This document shows positions 49,199-62,200 of a stretch of 64,000 nt of DNA, one piece after another. This DNA is from Ipomoea triloba (Eukaryota > Streptophyta > Magnoliopsida > Solanales > Convolvulaceae), in assembly GCF_003576645.1 (NCBI RefSeq), contig NC_044930.1:11840872-11904871 (forward strand), in the 5' to 3' direction. Below the pieces are notes generated by a model, which ran no database searches, was not told where the DNA came from, and saw only the letters and a program-made list of their open reading frames with translations. How positions within the stretch are numbered: the stretch's first letter is position 1; each line of letters starts with the position of its first letter. Made by a program: the position numbers and the translations under genes.

Positions 49199-51938
49199 GA
49201 GTTGGTTAATTGATTCTTTTATTTTTATTTTTATTTTGGTTTTGTTTTTGGGATTCTTGGTTTCCCCATTGGATTATGCATCAAATTTTTATATTGACAT
49301 TCATGCTTCTTTTTTTTTTTTTAAACATACATTCATACTATTTAATTAAGGTGTTTTTTCAAATTAAATTATTGTTATCAAATTGACAAATTTTGCCACT
49401 TCCAATTCTTTTTTGGTACAACTTTATACAAATAATGTTTGCCCGTTCATTATTAAACAATCCCTCAATTCATGAGCCAAAATGAAACTAAAATTAAAAA
49501 TAATGATAGATGCACACAAAATTCTACTAAAAAATTTTAATATTAAGTTTCATTAAAGTAAGCTAATCCACTAATAATGAAATCACTTCAATATATTAAC
49601 ATATGAAAATTTGTCTACAAATAGCATTTTCTTGTTTAGGTAAACTATTCATATCTTTAAATTAAACTTAATAGTCCATTATATTGCTTAATATTGAAAT
49701 TTATATTTTCACAATTTCACCTATATATCTAGTTACATATACATTGGATTATCACAAAATGAATGTTAATTAAGAGGTGCGGCCTGCATTTACATTCGTT
49801 TTCAATTATAACATCTTTTCCCCTTTTTAATAAACAGTGAGATAAATAGAAATATGAAAAGAAGAGTTATGGGAGAACAATGAGATTCGGATCCAAGGAA
49901 CAGTCTAATTGGTAATTACATTAGAATCTACATTAAGGTTCTATCTAGAAACTTGGGATTGCCTTCTCGGTGAGGATGTGTTGCGATTCCTTGCACAACA
50001 TTCAACCCATGCACCCTAATTCTCATCATTATTGCATGGATCGTGATCCACACAACTGTGTGGATCATGGTCCAAAAACACAATATCTTATTTCAGAAAT
50101 TTCATTATTTCTAACACATAAACATAAAATACATTATACATTATTCTAATTTATAAAATACATTATTCTAACTTATAAAATACATTATCTTATCTCAAAA
50201 ATTTTATTATTCTAACACATATAAAGTACATTATTCTAACACATAAAATACATTATTGTAACACATAAAGTGCATTATTGTAATTCATAAAATACATTAT
50301 CTTAACTCAGAATGTTCATTATTCTAACACGCACACGAAAAGAAAAAAAATTTAACATAAAAACGACATCGTTTTGAACCATGATCCACATATATTGACC
50401 ATGGTCCACACAATACTTTGCCCCATAATTCCCTCATTTGTTTCTTGGTTCATATCTTGTTTGAATTCCAGTCTCATTTTCAATGGCCCCATAGTACATT
50501 GCAAAAATTAGACCGTTGGGATTGCTTTCCCATGCAATTTTCCACCATCACCATACTTATATAAACACCACTATAGACTCCTCAACTCATCATGGATCCT
50601 TCTTCTCTAATTCAAGTGCCTCTTATCTCAAGAAATCTCCCCACCCCATCTGCAAACCCTAACCAATCCTCTTTCCCACACACACTCACGCTAATTTCAT
50701 TATAGAAATATGAAATCATCATTTCAATTCTATTACAATTTCATTTGATAATATACATTTTCATTATAGAAATATGAAATCATCATTTCAATTCTATTAC
50801 AATTTCATTTGATAATATACATTATTGCATGAGCTTTATTTTTTACCTTTGTTTTTCACATATACTAATTTAATTATAGTAATGTTGAAGTATTATTTTA
50901 ATTAAACTTCAGGTTCATTTGACAATATATGTTATTATATTGCTTTGGAATTTAGTTTCATTTTCCACACACATTAGTTTCATTATATCAACACTAAAAT
51001 ATCATTTGAATTATACTACATTTTCATTTAACAATATACGTTATTCAATGAGCTCTGTTCTTTATTTTCATTTTCTATACACACTAATTTCCTTATACCA
51101 ACACTAAAGTATCATTTTAATTCTACTACAATTTCACTTGACGATCATGATCCACTGTATAACAAGTGTAGTATTGAGCATCCCATTGATATGATTTTTT
51201 TTTTAATTTGTAGGCCCATGTTTTACAAAAAAGAAAAAGAATTTTAAAAAAAATAATAATAAATATTTGGATGGTTGCTAGCTAGCGACCACTTGTCCAA
51301 TGAGAAACTCCAGGACATGCAAGTTGGGCATTAAAAAAAAAAAAAACTTAGGTTGCAATTTTATCTTTTGTCACATCAAATTCTCTTTCTTTCAATTCAT
51401 ACCACTCAAAAACCTTCATGATATTGAAATAAACCATTAAACAATATGAAAGGAACATATAAAATAAATCATTAGTCTTGTATCTAGTTATAGAAAAAAT
51501 CCCGGTGATATGCTAGTTTCTTGGTGCGAGAAGAACGACGCCTTAGTCCTCCCTCCTCTTCCACTGATTGGTGAATAATGTTTTCCTCCGCTGCTGCTTG
51601 CGGGGGCTGTTGCTCCGTTGCCAATGGCCTCTCTTCTACTGCATTGTTCATATTAAGGGCCGACACAAATCCCTTTCTCCATTCTTGCTTTTCGGCATCG
51701 GAGATCAATGTTTCAGCGATGGAAGGATTCCAGGCATCCCCTTGAGGACTAGCAAGTGCCCAATTCACTTTGGATGGAGGAGGGCTCGCCAACCGCTCTT
51801 CTCTAGATGTCGATATTTGCCCGCAAATCAGATCAATGAAACCAAAACCAAATTAAATCACATCAGCTAAAACTACTATTTAAATAAATCCATGAAATTA
51901 AAGCTAGAATTCAAGCTATATATCAAAATCACCCCGCT
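49199..51938. repeat. Dispersed duplication, copy A (2.7 kb)
   Basis: Nearly identical to copy B (59130-63649 after removing its internal 1840-bp repeat). From left to right it holds: the copy C-like AT-rich part; a palindrome-ended stretch with gatcgtgatccacacaactg at 50040 and gaccatggtccacac near 50398 around 20-bp aacacataaagtacattatt repeats; a TATA box and ATG segment at about 50555-50600; four units of about 127 bp rich in tttcatt...acaatatac (about 50690-51150); and the last exon of an MBD gene on the minus strand. It stops at 51938, inside the end of MBD exon 2. Confidence 0.88.
51484..51816 (-). pseudogene. Duplicated last exon of the MBD gene, no MBD domain
   Basis: Codes the same C-terminal segment as 63189-63521 with two amino-acid changes within the MASPPPSKVNW part (S/A-G-E and R-P/S). 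The open frame is kept, but the 3' splice acceptor reads AA instead of AG at the exon start, and exons 1 and 2 with the MBD fold are missing. An ATG inside (at 51792) could start a 102-aa protein; nothing supports its expression. Confidence 0.85.
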
Positions 51939-52046
51939 ATAAATCCATCTTTTTTTTTTGAAAACAAAAAAAAAACCATCTCTTTTGTTCTAATTATTTT
52001 CTTTTTCTGTCTTATAAAAAAACCATTTGCTCTCACCAAATCAAAT

Positions 52047-53966
52047 GTGAGGGTACCAAACAATTACCACCTATTAAAGTTAATGTCTCTTCTCTTTGCC
52101 CTCCACCCCCCAGCCCTCATGTCTATTGGGTGCAGTAGCTTGCGGCGTCTCCACTTTCATACGCATATGTTGTCCTCTGCTCTTCCCCAATTCGATCGTT
52201 TCATTTGCACGAATACCGCTATCCCCTTGCCTTCAAACTCAGAAACAAACCCCACTCCGCCCCTCTGTCTTCTCGCTGACCATATTCCCAAATCCACTGT
52301 CTCGGACCTCATAGCAAAGCAGCACTGGTCCAAACTCAGAAACTTGATTAAACCCACCGACCCGACAGACTTCCTCCAACAGCTATTCGAATCCGGGTTT
52401 AATTCGGACGCCATTCTCGCCTTCTTCAAATGGTCCCAGACAGCGTATCACATTTCTTACCCTCCTCAATTTTTGTGCAGATTGTTAGTTTTGCTTGCAC
52501 AGGAAAAGAGGTATCCCAAGATTCGATCTTTGCTGCACTCATCTGTTAAAGATGGAAAAATCCAGTCGGTTTCATTCTTTTTTCATGCATTGTTGACTTG
52601 TAGTAATAACCACTATGCTAACTCTATCATTGTTGATATGCTGATATTGGGTTTTGTTAATAATTTGAAACTCGATTTTGCTCTGGACGCGTTTAAGCGG
52701 GCTGGTGATTATGGGTTTAGGTTGTCTGTGAATTCGTGTAATCCGCTTTTGGTTTTGTTGTTAAAGGAGAATAAAACTGGGGAAATGGAGTTTATGTACA
52801 AGGAGATGATTAGGAGGAGGATTGGGCTTAATCTGTTCACATTTAATGAGGTGGTAAATGGGTTGTGTAAGGCAGGGAAGTTGAATAAGGCTAAGGATGT
52901 TTTGGAAGACATGAAGGTCAGGGGAGTGATGCCGAATGTGGTTACTTATAATACATTAATACATGGGTATTGTAAGAGGGGAGGAGCTGCGAAGATGTAC
53001 AAAGCGGATGCGGTTCTAAAGGAAATGGTGGAAAAGGGGATACACCCAAGTGAGATAACGTATAACACTCTTATTGATGGATTCTGTAAGGATAATAACA
53101 TTAAGGCGGCCTTAAAGATTTTTCGTGAGATGCAAGGGCATGGGACAAGGCCAGACATCGTGACATACAACTCATTGATTAATGGGCTTTGTGGGGATGG
53201 AAGAGTTTGTGAGGCTCTTGGTTTACAGGCAGAAATGGTGAGGTTAGGTTTGCGGGCAAATGTTGTTACTTATAATGCCCTTATAAATGGATTTTCCAAA
53301 AACAAGCTATTGATGGAGGCTAGGGAGTTGTTTGATGATATATTGAAGCGGGGATTAGTTGTAAATGTACTGACTTTTAACTCTATGATTGATGCATATT
53401 GTAAGGCAGGGAAAATGGAAGAAGCAATATCACTTCTTGACTTAATGCTTAGCAAAATGATTCAACCTAATGTTTCCACCTATAATTGCTTAATAGGTGG
53501 CTATTATCGGGAGGGAAATGTTGAAACAGCTAGAAAGTTGCTGGATGAGATGGTGGAGAAAGGATTGAAAGCTGATCTTGTAACCTATAATATACAGATT
53601 GATGCAATGTGCAAGAGGGGTGAATCAAGAAAAGCCGTTCGCTTTCTTGATGAGATCTCTGAGAAGGGCTTGATTCCAAGTCATGTAACATACAATAAAT
53701 TGATGGCTGGTTATTGCCAAGAAGGAAATCCCAGGGCAGCTGCTACTGTTAGGCGAAGAATGGAAAGAGAAGGAAAGCAGCCAAATGTTGCAACATTCAA
53801 TGTACTAATTAAGGGATTTTGCTCTAAAGGTAAGCTGGAAGAAGCAAATGTGCTTTTGAATGAGATGCTAGAGAAAGGGTTGGCACCTAATCGAACAACC
53901 TATGACATAATCAATGAAGAGATGATTGAGAAAGGATTTGTACCTGATATAGATGTACATCTGTAA
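52047..53966 (+). CDS. P-class pentatricopeptide repeat protein
   Basis: Intronless, 639 aa. PPR proteins bind organelle RNA with one nucleotide per repeat and act in processing, stability or translation. The first 50 residues are rich in Ser, Leu, His and Arg with few acids, fitting mitochondrial or plastid import. An N-terminal region without clear repeats (about 60-220) holds DAILAFFKWSQ, common to this group. From about residue 230 to the end there are about eleven consecutive 35-residue repeats, for example VVTYNTLIHGYCKRG, EITYNTLIDGFCKDN, IVTYNSLINGLCGDG, LVTYNIQIDAMCKRG, with one 38-residue repeat (RGGAAKMYKAD). It ends with a shortened repeat, TTYDIINEEMIEKGFVPD. No E, DYW or SMR domain follows. 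The layout and ending resemble Arabidopsis At1g09820 as I remember it. Start codon is the first Met; Met13 is an alternative. Just 110 bp upstream lies the truncated MBD duplicate on the other strand. Confidence 0.93.
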   Translation: MRVPNNYHLLKLMSLLFALHPPALMSIGCSSLRRLHFHTHMLSSALPQFDRFICTNTAIPLPSNSETNPTPPLCLLADHIPKSTVSDLIAKQHWSKLRNLIKPTDPTDFLQQLFESGFNSDAILAFFKWSQTAYHISYPPQFLCRLLVLLAQEKRYPKIRSLLHSSVKDGKIQSVSFFFHALLTCSNNHYANSIIVDMLILGFVNNLKLDFALDAFKRAGDYGFRLSVNSCNPLLVLLLKENKTGEMEFMYKEMIRRRIGLNLFTFNEVVNGLCKAGKLNKAKDVLEDMKVRGVMPNVVTYNTLIHGYCKRGGAAKMYKADAVLKEMVEKGIHPSEITYNTLIDGFCKDNNIKAALKIFREMQGHGTRPDIVTYNSLINGLCGDGRVCEALGLQAEMVRLGLRANVVTYNALINGFSKNKLLMEARELFDDILKRGLVVNVLTFNSMIDAYCKAGKMEEAISLLDLMLSKMIQPNVSTYNCLIGGYYREGNVETARKLLDEMVEKGLKADLVTYNIQIDAMCKRGESRKAVRFLDEISEKGLIPSHVTYNKLMAGYCQEGNPRAAATVRRRMEREGKQPNVATFNVLIKGFCSKGKLEEANVLLNEMLEKGLAPNRTTYDIINEEMIEKGFVPDIDVHL

Positions 53967-55351
53967 AATGAGGGAGACTAGAACTTATGTAATCAAAAAA
54001 CTGAATTGGTTTGATGTTGTTTCTGTTGATGGAGCCTCTTAGAGCTGATGAATATGAAGTTCACCACCAATTGAATTCTTTTCTGGCCAATGTGTTGAAT
54101 TTCCTTCTGTGATATTTCACAAGAGTTGAGCAAAATGATGGTCTACCCTCTGCGTCTTGTTTCGCAATCGATGCCACTCAGGTGCACTTTTATATTTGCT
54201 GTTATTGTTTGAGTAATGCAATGTATAGTACCCAAATATGCAATTTCAGTGATCTTTCTGTTTATTTCCTGTTTGAGAGTCCCTAGTAATTCCTTGCTTT
54301 CCACCCTCTATATAGTAGGTCAACTAGACAAGATACCCAGTTGTGACTCTCATCATACATTCTGTCTCTTTTGCAGCTAGAATGTTATGGCATCTAGCCA
54401 TCTATAATGACTGGTAAAATTAGATGGGCCTAGTTGAGTAACTCTTCTGCAGGTAGTCTTGGTGGCGGGGGTTTTATTTGGTTATTTTGTATTTAGAAAA
54501 CTTAAATGAAAAACATAAGAGGATGTTGGAGACTGTTTGAAGTGTTAACATAAGTTTCTTCTTTCCTAATTGAGTTCTTTTTTTGCAAAATTTTCTTAAT
54601 GGTTGCTTTTTTATTTGCATTTGTGTTATGTTAAATATCCCTTTTTTTTTTTTTTGCACCAATGCCACTAGACTATAGTCTTGACCTCCTATTGTGATCT
54701 TTGGTTTTCTGCCTTTACTCACCTTCTCACAGCAAAAGTAACTGCCTTTTTTATGATTACTTCAGAGTTCAGAGGAGAAAATTCTAGGGAATGACACCTT
54801 GAGACCTTAAAGTATTCTGCTTACTCAACCCATATCCTTCATATTTTACCATTAATACAAATAGAACTAGTTCTTGTGTTTTAGTAACAAATTAGTCCAA
54901 AAGTAAGCTCTGATAAACGTTAACAGAGAAAGTCACTTTGCCCTTCATGCATTGGTATTCTATCTGTGATGACCTTTACTCACCCCTTCCGACAAGAAAG
55001 TGTTACATGGTGGGATAGAAATAAATCAGTTGCCTGCTTGTAACTGCATATTGAATTCCAAAGGTGCATAAAATTCCCGACACTAATCAATTTTTTTAAA
55101 CCTGCAGACTGAATCTCTCGCCAATCCTCTAAAGTCTGTACCTCAAGTAACCTGAAGAACGCCGAAAACCCAAAGGTAAGGTATTAAAAATCCTACCCCT
55201 GCACAATTTAACAAAGTCCCAGAAAATAAAACCTCTTTCTTTTTTACTAATTAATTTAATTTTAATGTTCACTTAAAAAGAAAAAAAAAATCTCCAATGT
55301 CATTCTAATAGAAGGAAAGAACCTTGTGTTATTGTCAGTGGTAGTTAGTTT
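53967..55351. other. 3' flank of the PPR gene, no further gene
   Basis: Probably holds the PPR 3' UTR. Short T-rich stretches (about 54640) and GC-normal sequence, but no open frame with family similarity. Ends at the TSD of the next hAT element. Confidence 0.5.
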
Positions 55352-55417
55352 CATTGTTGTTAAGGCGGACTTTCAAGGCGAGGTGCCACCGACTGCCAAG
55401 TCGCCTAGGCGATGAGG

Positions 55418-55459
<42 letters not shown>

Positions 55460-55785
55460 TTATAGCATTTTAGCATATAAACATATTCTCAAATCTCAAT
55501 AATAAGTACAGAGTACTAAATTATGCAATAATTTAGCATTTCCAGCATGGGTCTTTAGATTTAGCATTCCTTTTAGGATCTGTTAATGGATCATAATTGG
55601 GTTATTTTCATTCTCAGCAAAGTAAACAACCACTAAGGTGAGGCTGGGAGGGGGGAGAGTCAACGTCTCAGGCTCTCAGCTACGTATTAGTAGGGGTTTT
55701 TTTTTAAGGCGAGGTTGCCGAGGTGAGCTCATTAGGCAACTGGTCTCCGCCGACCGGACACCTAGGCAACGCCTTAACAACAATG
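55352..55785. mobile_element. hAT-like MITE
   Basis: Ends cattgttgttaaggcg and cgccttaacaacaatg are perfect inverted copies. An 8-bp TSD, gttagttt, lies at 55344-55351 and 55786-55793. The interior has (TA)n(TG)n at about 55421-55458 and the phrases gcctaggcg / cctaggcaac. 434 bp, no coding. Confidence 0.9.
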
Positions 55786-55793
55786 GTTAGTTT

Positions 55794-56161
55794 GATGATT
55801 AGCCTGCTGCTTGATCTTAAACAGCTAGTGGAACCCAAAACATAATAGCTAATACTCTTAAGCAAGCACCTGCCAAGTATGACAAATGTCTGTAGACTTT
55901 AGAGAAATAGTCCAGGCATTCCCCCTCTCAACCCAAGACCAAGAGTCTACAAGTCTAGAACTGAGTAATAGATTATCTATTAACCTTACTTGTCTTCAGA
56001 ACATAACTTAGATGCTCCAGTCATAGTGCTGAGTGATGAATATCCACCATAGCTCGACTTGTCTTGAGGACATAGCTGTTCTTAGATTCTACAGTCACTA
56101 ACAACTCAAGATGGAGGGTGGCTTTTCATGTGAGAATAGGCTATGAGTTTTCATTTTCCAT
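55794..56161. other. Spacer between two MITEs
   Basis: No gene; two similar phrases, tgagtgatgaatatccacca and ctagaactgagtaatagatt, are unremarkable. Confidence 0.4.
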
Positions 56162-56164
56162 TAA

Positions 56165-56721
56165 GGGTCTGTTTGGAAAGCAGGAAAATGATTTCTGGAA
56201 AATGAGTCATTTTCCGGGAAACAGTTTCATTTCCAGTGTTTGAATGTATTATGGAAAACTGTTTTTGTGTGTTTGGTTCATTTTCTGGAAAATGTATAGA
56301 ATTGTATAATTAAACATTGTAATTGTTTTATTTAAAATATAAAAAATTATAATAGTTATTAAAATAATACGGAGTAGTATTTAATAAAAAATAGAATTTA
56401 TAAAAAAAATAAAAAAATTTAAAAAAAAAAATTTAATAAAATGTAACAAAGGTTTTCGGCGGTTTCCCCACCTCCTTAGTCCATGGTCATGGGTGATATG
56501 GCTTGGTTTTGGTCGAAAACATGCGAAACAGCTATTCTGGTGATTCTGTAAAATGACTTACGGAAAAAAAAATTCCGTAAGTCATTTTCTGGAAAAATGA
56601 ACTGATTTTCCTTAGTTAACGGAAAATATTTTCCCTTGACCACATTTTCCAGACGTTGCCAAACATAGAAAACTCGGAAAACATTTTCCATAAGTCATTT
56701 TACAGGTTACCAAACACACCC
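56165..56721. mobile_element. Tourist/PIF-Harbinger-like MITE, 557 bp
   Basis: Ends gggtctgtttgg and ccaaacacaccc with a taa direct repeat at 56162-56164 and 56722-56724. Arms repeat gtcattttctggaaaa and its inverse many times. The same theme is at 31426-31904. Confidence 0.8.
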
Positions 56722-56724
56722 TAA

Positions 56725-57336
56725 ATTTTGTTGAACATCGAGAAGCTGAAGAAAATAGTGACATAAAAATTTCTTTTCTGTTACGTATGTATCTTTGACT
56801 ACAAGTTTAGTGAACCATAGCTGTTAAATTGCTTCAACTGCCCTTTATTACCTGGATGTCAGACATTGATGTTTCTGTATTAACTGCTGGACATAACAGT
56901 TTACAGGTAGATGGTGATAAATTGACACAAATTGAGTATTGCTGCATAGAGGGTTAATGGGTTTGAGTTCGTAGTAGTTGTGAATGCCTGCTAGTGGATC
57001 ACTTAAATTCCCTGCCAATGAACTCATTGCTGTTACATTGATGTTTGGTGCCCACCACTGACTCTATCCTTTCAATGGCTCTTGAAATGGTTCTTTTGAG
57101 CCGATTTAGCTTATACGCAAAGCCAGAATGTGCATTCTTTTATGCTACATGCGATCGTGCCCCTAGCAATGGGAAGTTTTTCTTCATCGCCGATGTGGAA
57201 AGGGCGTCGCCAGCATGCTTTTAATAGAATTATTCATTTTGTTTTCCTTGAGTTGTAAATCAAAGAAAATATGTATACCTTCCAATTCCATAACCTTGTT
57301 ATATGGAATAGGAAACCTTTTTACCTCAAAGCACAA
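56725..57336. other. Spacer, no gene found
   Basis: Moderately GC sequence without a family match or long open frame. Confidence 0.4.
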
Positions 57337-57428
57337 TGCACACACCTGTTTGCAATTTTGCAAACACTAATGGTAGGTGATATGCACACACCTGTTTGCA
57401 ATTTTGCAAACACTAATGGTAGGTGATA
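57337..57428. repeat. Exact 46-bp tandem duplication
   Basis: The unit starting tgcacacacctgtttgcaat is repeated without change. A diverged relative lies at about 57651-57705. Confidence 0.95.
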
Positions 57429-57954
57429 TGCATACTAAAAAACGTGTATAATTAGGAAGGTTTTATTATGTAAAAATTGAAACGTTGCACACATTGTTAT
57501 ACTAAAATGCATTATAGTAAGCACACAGTGTAGATAGGGTTATATGGGTTCAGCATTATTACATACTATTATGGTTTCTATTGCACATACTCATGGATGG
57601 ATATGCACAATGCTTAATATTATTCCACAACATTGGGGACGTTAATTAAAATGCACACACCAGTTTGCGTGTTTACACAATTTAGGGGTAGGCTGTATGC
57701 ATACTAAAAAATATACAACATGATTTCTGCATCATTGATAGAATCCATTTAAATAAGGATAATATTGTATTTCAATTGAAACTAAAATTACTATGCCACT
57801 CCTATGTATTAAATACGGAGTATATCCTAAAATAGATGAGTAAATCTGCACCCTAGACTAAGATATTAAATGGTTAGGATACGATCTCACAATCTCATAT
57901 ATAGATAGGGTGATCTCACCTTATTCTTATCCTCTATTCTATAGGTCCCTAATC

Positions 57955-58135
57955 AGGTGAGAAGCATATCTCAGGACAAATCCAAATTAAACCATTAATC
58001 TAGTAGATCTAACGGTTTAAAATAAACAAAATTTTGTAATATTTATGAAAAAGATCCCGCTCATTTTTTTATTTGATTTCTCATCCATCAGATCTTACAG
58101 ATCAATGGTTTGGATTTGTCCCGTTCTCACCTAAG
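57955..58135. repeat. Small fold-back repeat
   Basis: Left arm caggtgagaagc...ggacaaatccaaa and right arm tttggatttgtcccgttctcacct are inverted copies. A similar ggtgagaacaaat piece lies at 58222. Confidence 0.65.
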
Positions 58136-58717
58136 AATTAATTCTCATATGATTAGGATTATATGTGTGTGTGTGTGTGGAGGATTGGGATGGTTCTAGT
58201 GAGAACACAATCTCACATGAGATGGTGAGAACAAATCTTTTCCTTTGACACTCATAAAAATAAATGGATGTGATTTGATCTGGATTTCCTACCATTTAAT
58301 TTGTTAAGAATAGTAGGGGTTATTTAGTATTTTGTGAAGGGTTGTTATTGATGGTAATACTGCAATAATATATTTTCCTAATAAGTAATAGTTACAAATA
58401 GAGCTGGATTTGGGACTGGGAGACGTCTGTAACCAATGGAAACACTACAAAGTAGCAAAAGTTTGGAGGCGGTGAAAGCATGATACACGGTGCAGAGACC
58501 GATACCCTTGTGTGCAGTAATCCGCAGATGTAGGAGAAGTTCCCCGAACTGCATTACCATATCTGGTTCCATTTATCTCCTGCTTTTATTTTCCTGCATG
58601 TCTTTGTGTCTGGCGCAGTGATTAATCTCAGATAATTAATTTGGTTAAAAACGAAGTAGGAACTAGATTAGATAAGTAATTCCTGCATTCAAGATTCACG
58701 AACCTTTTTCAATTTAT

Positions 58718-59100
58718 AACGCATTTATCCCTGGGCATTTGATAACCGACAACATTATTGTTGCTACACAGATCGGTCACTATCTGAAACGAAAGATACA
58801 GGTAGAGAAGTATGGGGGACACTGAAGCGTGACGTGACATGGCGAAAGCTTACAACCGTATGGAGTGGAACTTTCTAAGGTCAATGATAGAGGACCTAGG
58901 CTTGCCTACGGAATGGATCAGCCTGATCATATTATGCGCCACGATCGTACGATATAAGTTTTTGGTTAACGGTGACCTAACAGAACCTTTGTGCCCTTCT
59001 CGAGGTCTTTGACAGGTCAATCCACTATCCTCTTTACCTCTTCATTATATGCGCCGAGGGATTGTCACTTTTACTACAAAAGGCCGAGAATCATTCTGTA
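58718..59100 (+). pseudogene. LINE reverse transcriptase fragment
   Basis: Reads NAFIPGHLITDNIIVATQIG then HYLKRK. After a frame break: DMAKAYNRMEWNFLRSMIED then LGLPTEWISLIILCATIVRY then KFLVNGD, which is RT motif A and what follows. A stop appears near 59011. Here the motif A Asp is intact, unlike in the LINE at 88-3538. No ends or TSD found; a rearranged copy lies at 48791-49198. Confidence 0.82.
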
Positions 59101-59270
59101 TATATTTTTCTATTTCTTTTTTCTTTATTGAGTTGGTTAATTGATTCTTTTATTTTTATTTTTATTTTTTTGGTTTTGTTTTTGTGATTCTTGGTTTCCC
59201 CATTGGATTATGCATCAAATTTTTATATTAACATTCATGCTTCTTCTTCTTCTTCTTCTTTTTTTTTTTT

Positions 59271-62200
59271 TTTAAACATACATTCATACTATTTAATTAA
59301 GGTGTTATTTCAAATTAAATTATTGTTATCAAATTGACAAATTTTGCCACTTCCAATTCTTTTTTGGTACAACTTTATACAAATAATGTTTGCGTTCATT
59401 ATTAAACAATCACTCAATTCATGAGCCAAAATGAAACTAATTAAAAATAATGATAGATGCACACAAAATTCTACTAAAAAATTTTAATATTAAGTTTCAT
59501 TAAAGTAAGCTAATCCACTAATAATGAAATCACTTCAATATATTAACATATGAAAATTTGTCTACAAATAGCATTTTCTTGTTTAGGTAAACTATTCATA
59601 TCTTCAAATTAAACTTAAAAGTCCATTATATTGCTCAATATTGAAATTTATATTTTCACAATTTCACCTATGTATCTAGTTACATATACATTGGATTATC
59701 ACAAAATGAATGTTAATTAAGAGGTGCGGCCTGCATTTACATTCATTTTCAATTATAACATCTTTTCCCCTTTTTAATATATAAACAGTGAGATAAATAG
59801 AAATATGAAAAGAAGGGTAATGGGAGAACAATAAGATTCGGATCCAAGGAATAGTCTGATTGGTAATTACACTAGAATCTACATTAAGGTTCTATCTAGA
59901 AACTTGGTGAGGATGTGTTGCGATTCCTTGCACAACATTCAATCCATGCACCCTAATTCTAATCATTATTGCATGGATCGTGATCCACACAACTGTGTAG
60001 ATCATGGTCCAAAAACACAATATATATCTGACTTAGAAATTTCATTATTTCTAACACATAAACATAAAGTACATTATATATTATTCTAATTTATAAAATA
60101 CATTATTCTAACACATATAAAGTACATTATTCTAACACATAAAGTACATTATTATTGTAACTCATAAAATACATTATCTTAACTCAGAATGTTCATTATT
60201 TTAACACGCACACAAAAGAAAAAAAAAATTAACATCAAAACGACATCGTTTTGAACCGTGATCCACATATGTTGACCAAGATCCACACAATAATTGCCCC
60301 CTAATTCACTCATTTGTTTCGTAGTTCATATCTTATTTGAATTCCATGTCATTTTCAATGGTCCCATACTACTTTGCAAAAATTAGACCGTTGGGATTGA
60401 TTGCTTTCCTCATGCAATTTTCCACAATCCCCATACTTATATAAACACCACTATAGACTCCTCCTCAACTCATCATGGATCCTTCTTCTCTAATTCAAGT
60501 GCCTCTGATCTCAAGAAATCCCCCCACCCCATCTGCAAACCCTAACCAATCCTCTTCCCCACGCACACTCACACCAGCTAATTTCATTATAGAAATTCCA
60601 AAGTATCTTTTTGATTCTACTACAATTTTATTTGATAATATACATTATTGCATGAGCTCTATTTTTTAGTTTCATTTTTCACACACACTAATTTAATTAT
60701 AGTAATGCTGAAGTATTATTTTAATTAAACTTCAGCTTATTTGACAATATATGTTATTGTATTGCTTTGGAATTTAGTTTCATTTTCCACACACATTAGT
60801 TTCATTATAACAGCATTAAAATATTATTTTAATTATACTACAGTTTCATTTAACAAATTACGTTATTCAATGTGCCTTGCTCTTTAGTTTCATTTTCTAT
60901 ACACACTAATTTCCTTATACCAACACTAAAGTATTATTTTAATTCTACTACAGTTTCACTTGACGATCATGATCCACACAACCATGATCCCCGGTATAAC
61001 AATTGTAGTATTGAGCATCCCATTGATATGGTTTTTTTTTTTTTTAAATTAAATTTGTATGCCCATGTTTTACAAAAAAAAAAAAAAAAAAAAAAAANTT
61101 TTTTTTTTTTTTTAAACATACATTCATACTATTTAATTAAGGTGTTATTTCAAATTAAATTATTGTTATCAAATTGACAAATTTTGCCACTTCCAATTCT
61201 TTTTTGGTACAACTTTATACAAATAATGTTTGCGTTCATTATTAAACAATCACTCAATTCATGAGCCAAAATGAAACTAATTAAAAATAATGATAGATGC
61301 ACACAAAATTCTACTAAAAAATTTTAATATTAAGTTTCATTAAAGTAAGCTAATCCACTAATAATGAAATCACTTCAATATATTAACATATGAAAATTTG
61401 TCTACAAATAGCATTTTCTTGTTTAGGTAAACTATTCATATCTTCAAATTAAACTTAAAAGTCCATTATATTGCTCAATATTGAAATTTATATTTTCACA
61501 ATTTCACCTATGTATCTAGTTACATATACATTGGATTATCACAAAATGAATGTTAATTAAGAGGTGCGGCCTGCATTTACATTCATTTTCAATTATAACA
61601 TCTTTTCCCCTTTTTAATATATAAACAGTGAGATAAATAGAAATATGAAAAGAAGGGTAATGGGAGAACAATAAGATTCGGATCCAAGGAATAGTCTGAT
61701 TGGTAATTACACTAGAATCTACATTAAGGTTCTATCTAGAAACTTGGTGAGGATGTGTTGCGATTCCTTGCACAACATTCAATCCATGCACCCTAATTCT
61801 AATCATTATTGCATGGATCGTGATCCACACAACTGTGTAGATCATGGTCCAAAAACACAATATATATCTGACTTAGAAATTTCATTATTTCTAACACATA
61901 AACATAAAGTACATTATATATTATTCTAATTTATAAAATACATTATTCTAACACATATAAAGTACATTATTCTAACACATAAAGTACATTATTATTGTAA
62001 CTCATAAAATACATTATCTTAACTCAGAATGTTCATTATTTTAACACGCACACAAAAGAAAAAAAAAATTAACATCAAAACGACATCGTTTTGAACCGTG
62101 ATCCACATATGTTGACCAAGATCCACACAATAATTGCCCCCTAATTCACTCATTTGTTTCGTAGTTCATATCTTATTTGAATTCCATGTCATTTTCAATG

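Noticed and set aside
59904..60089. 61-aa frame seen identically at 61744-61929
   Set aside because: It covers palindromic ends and 20-bp repeats of the block and is closed in copy A; not a gene.
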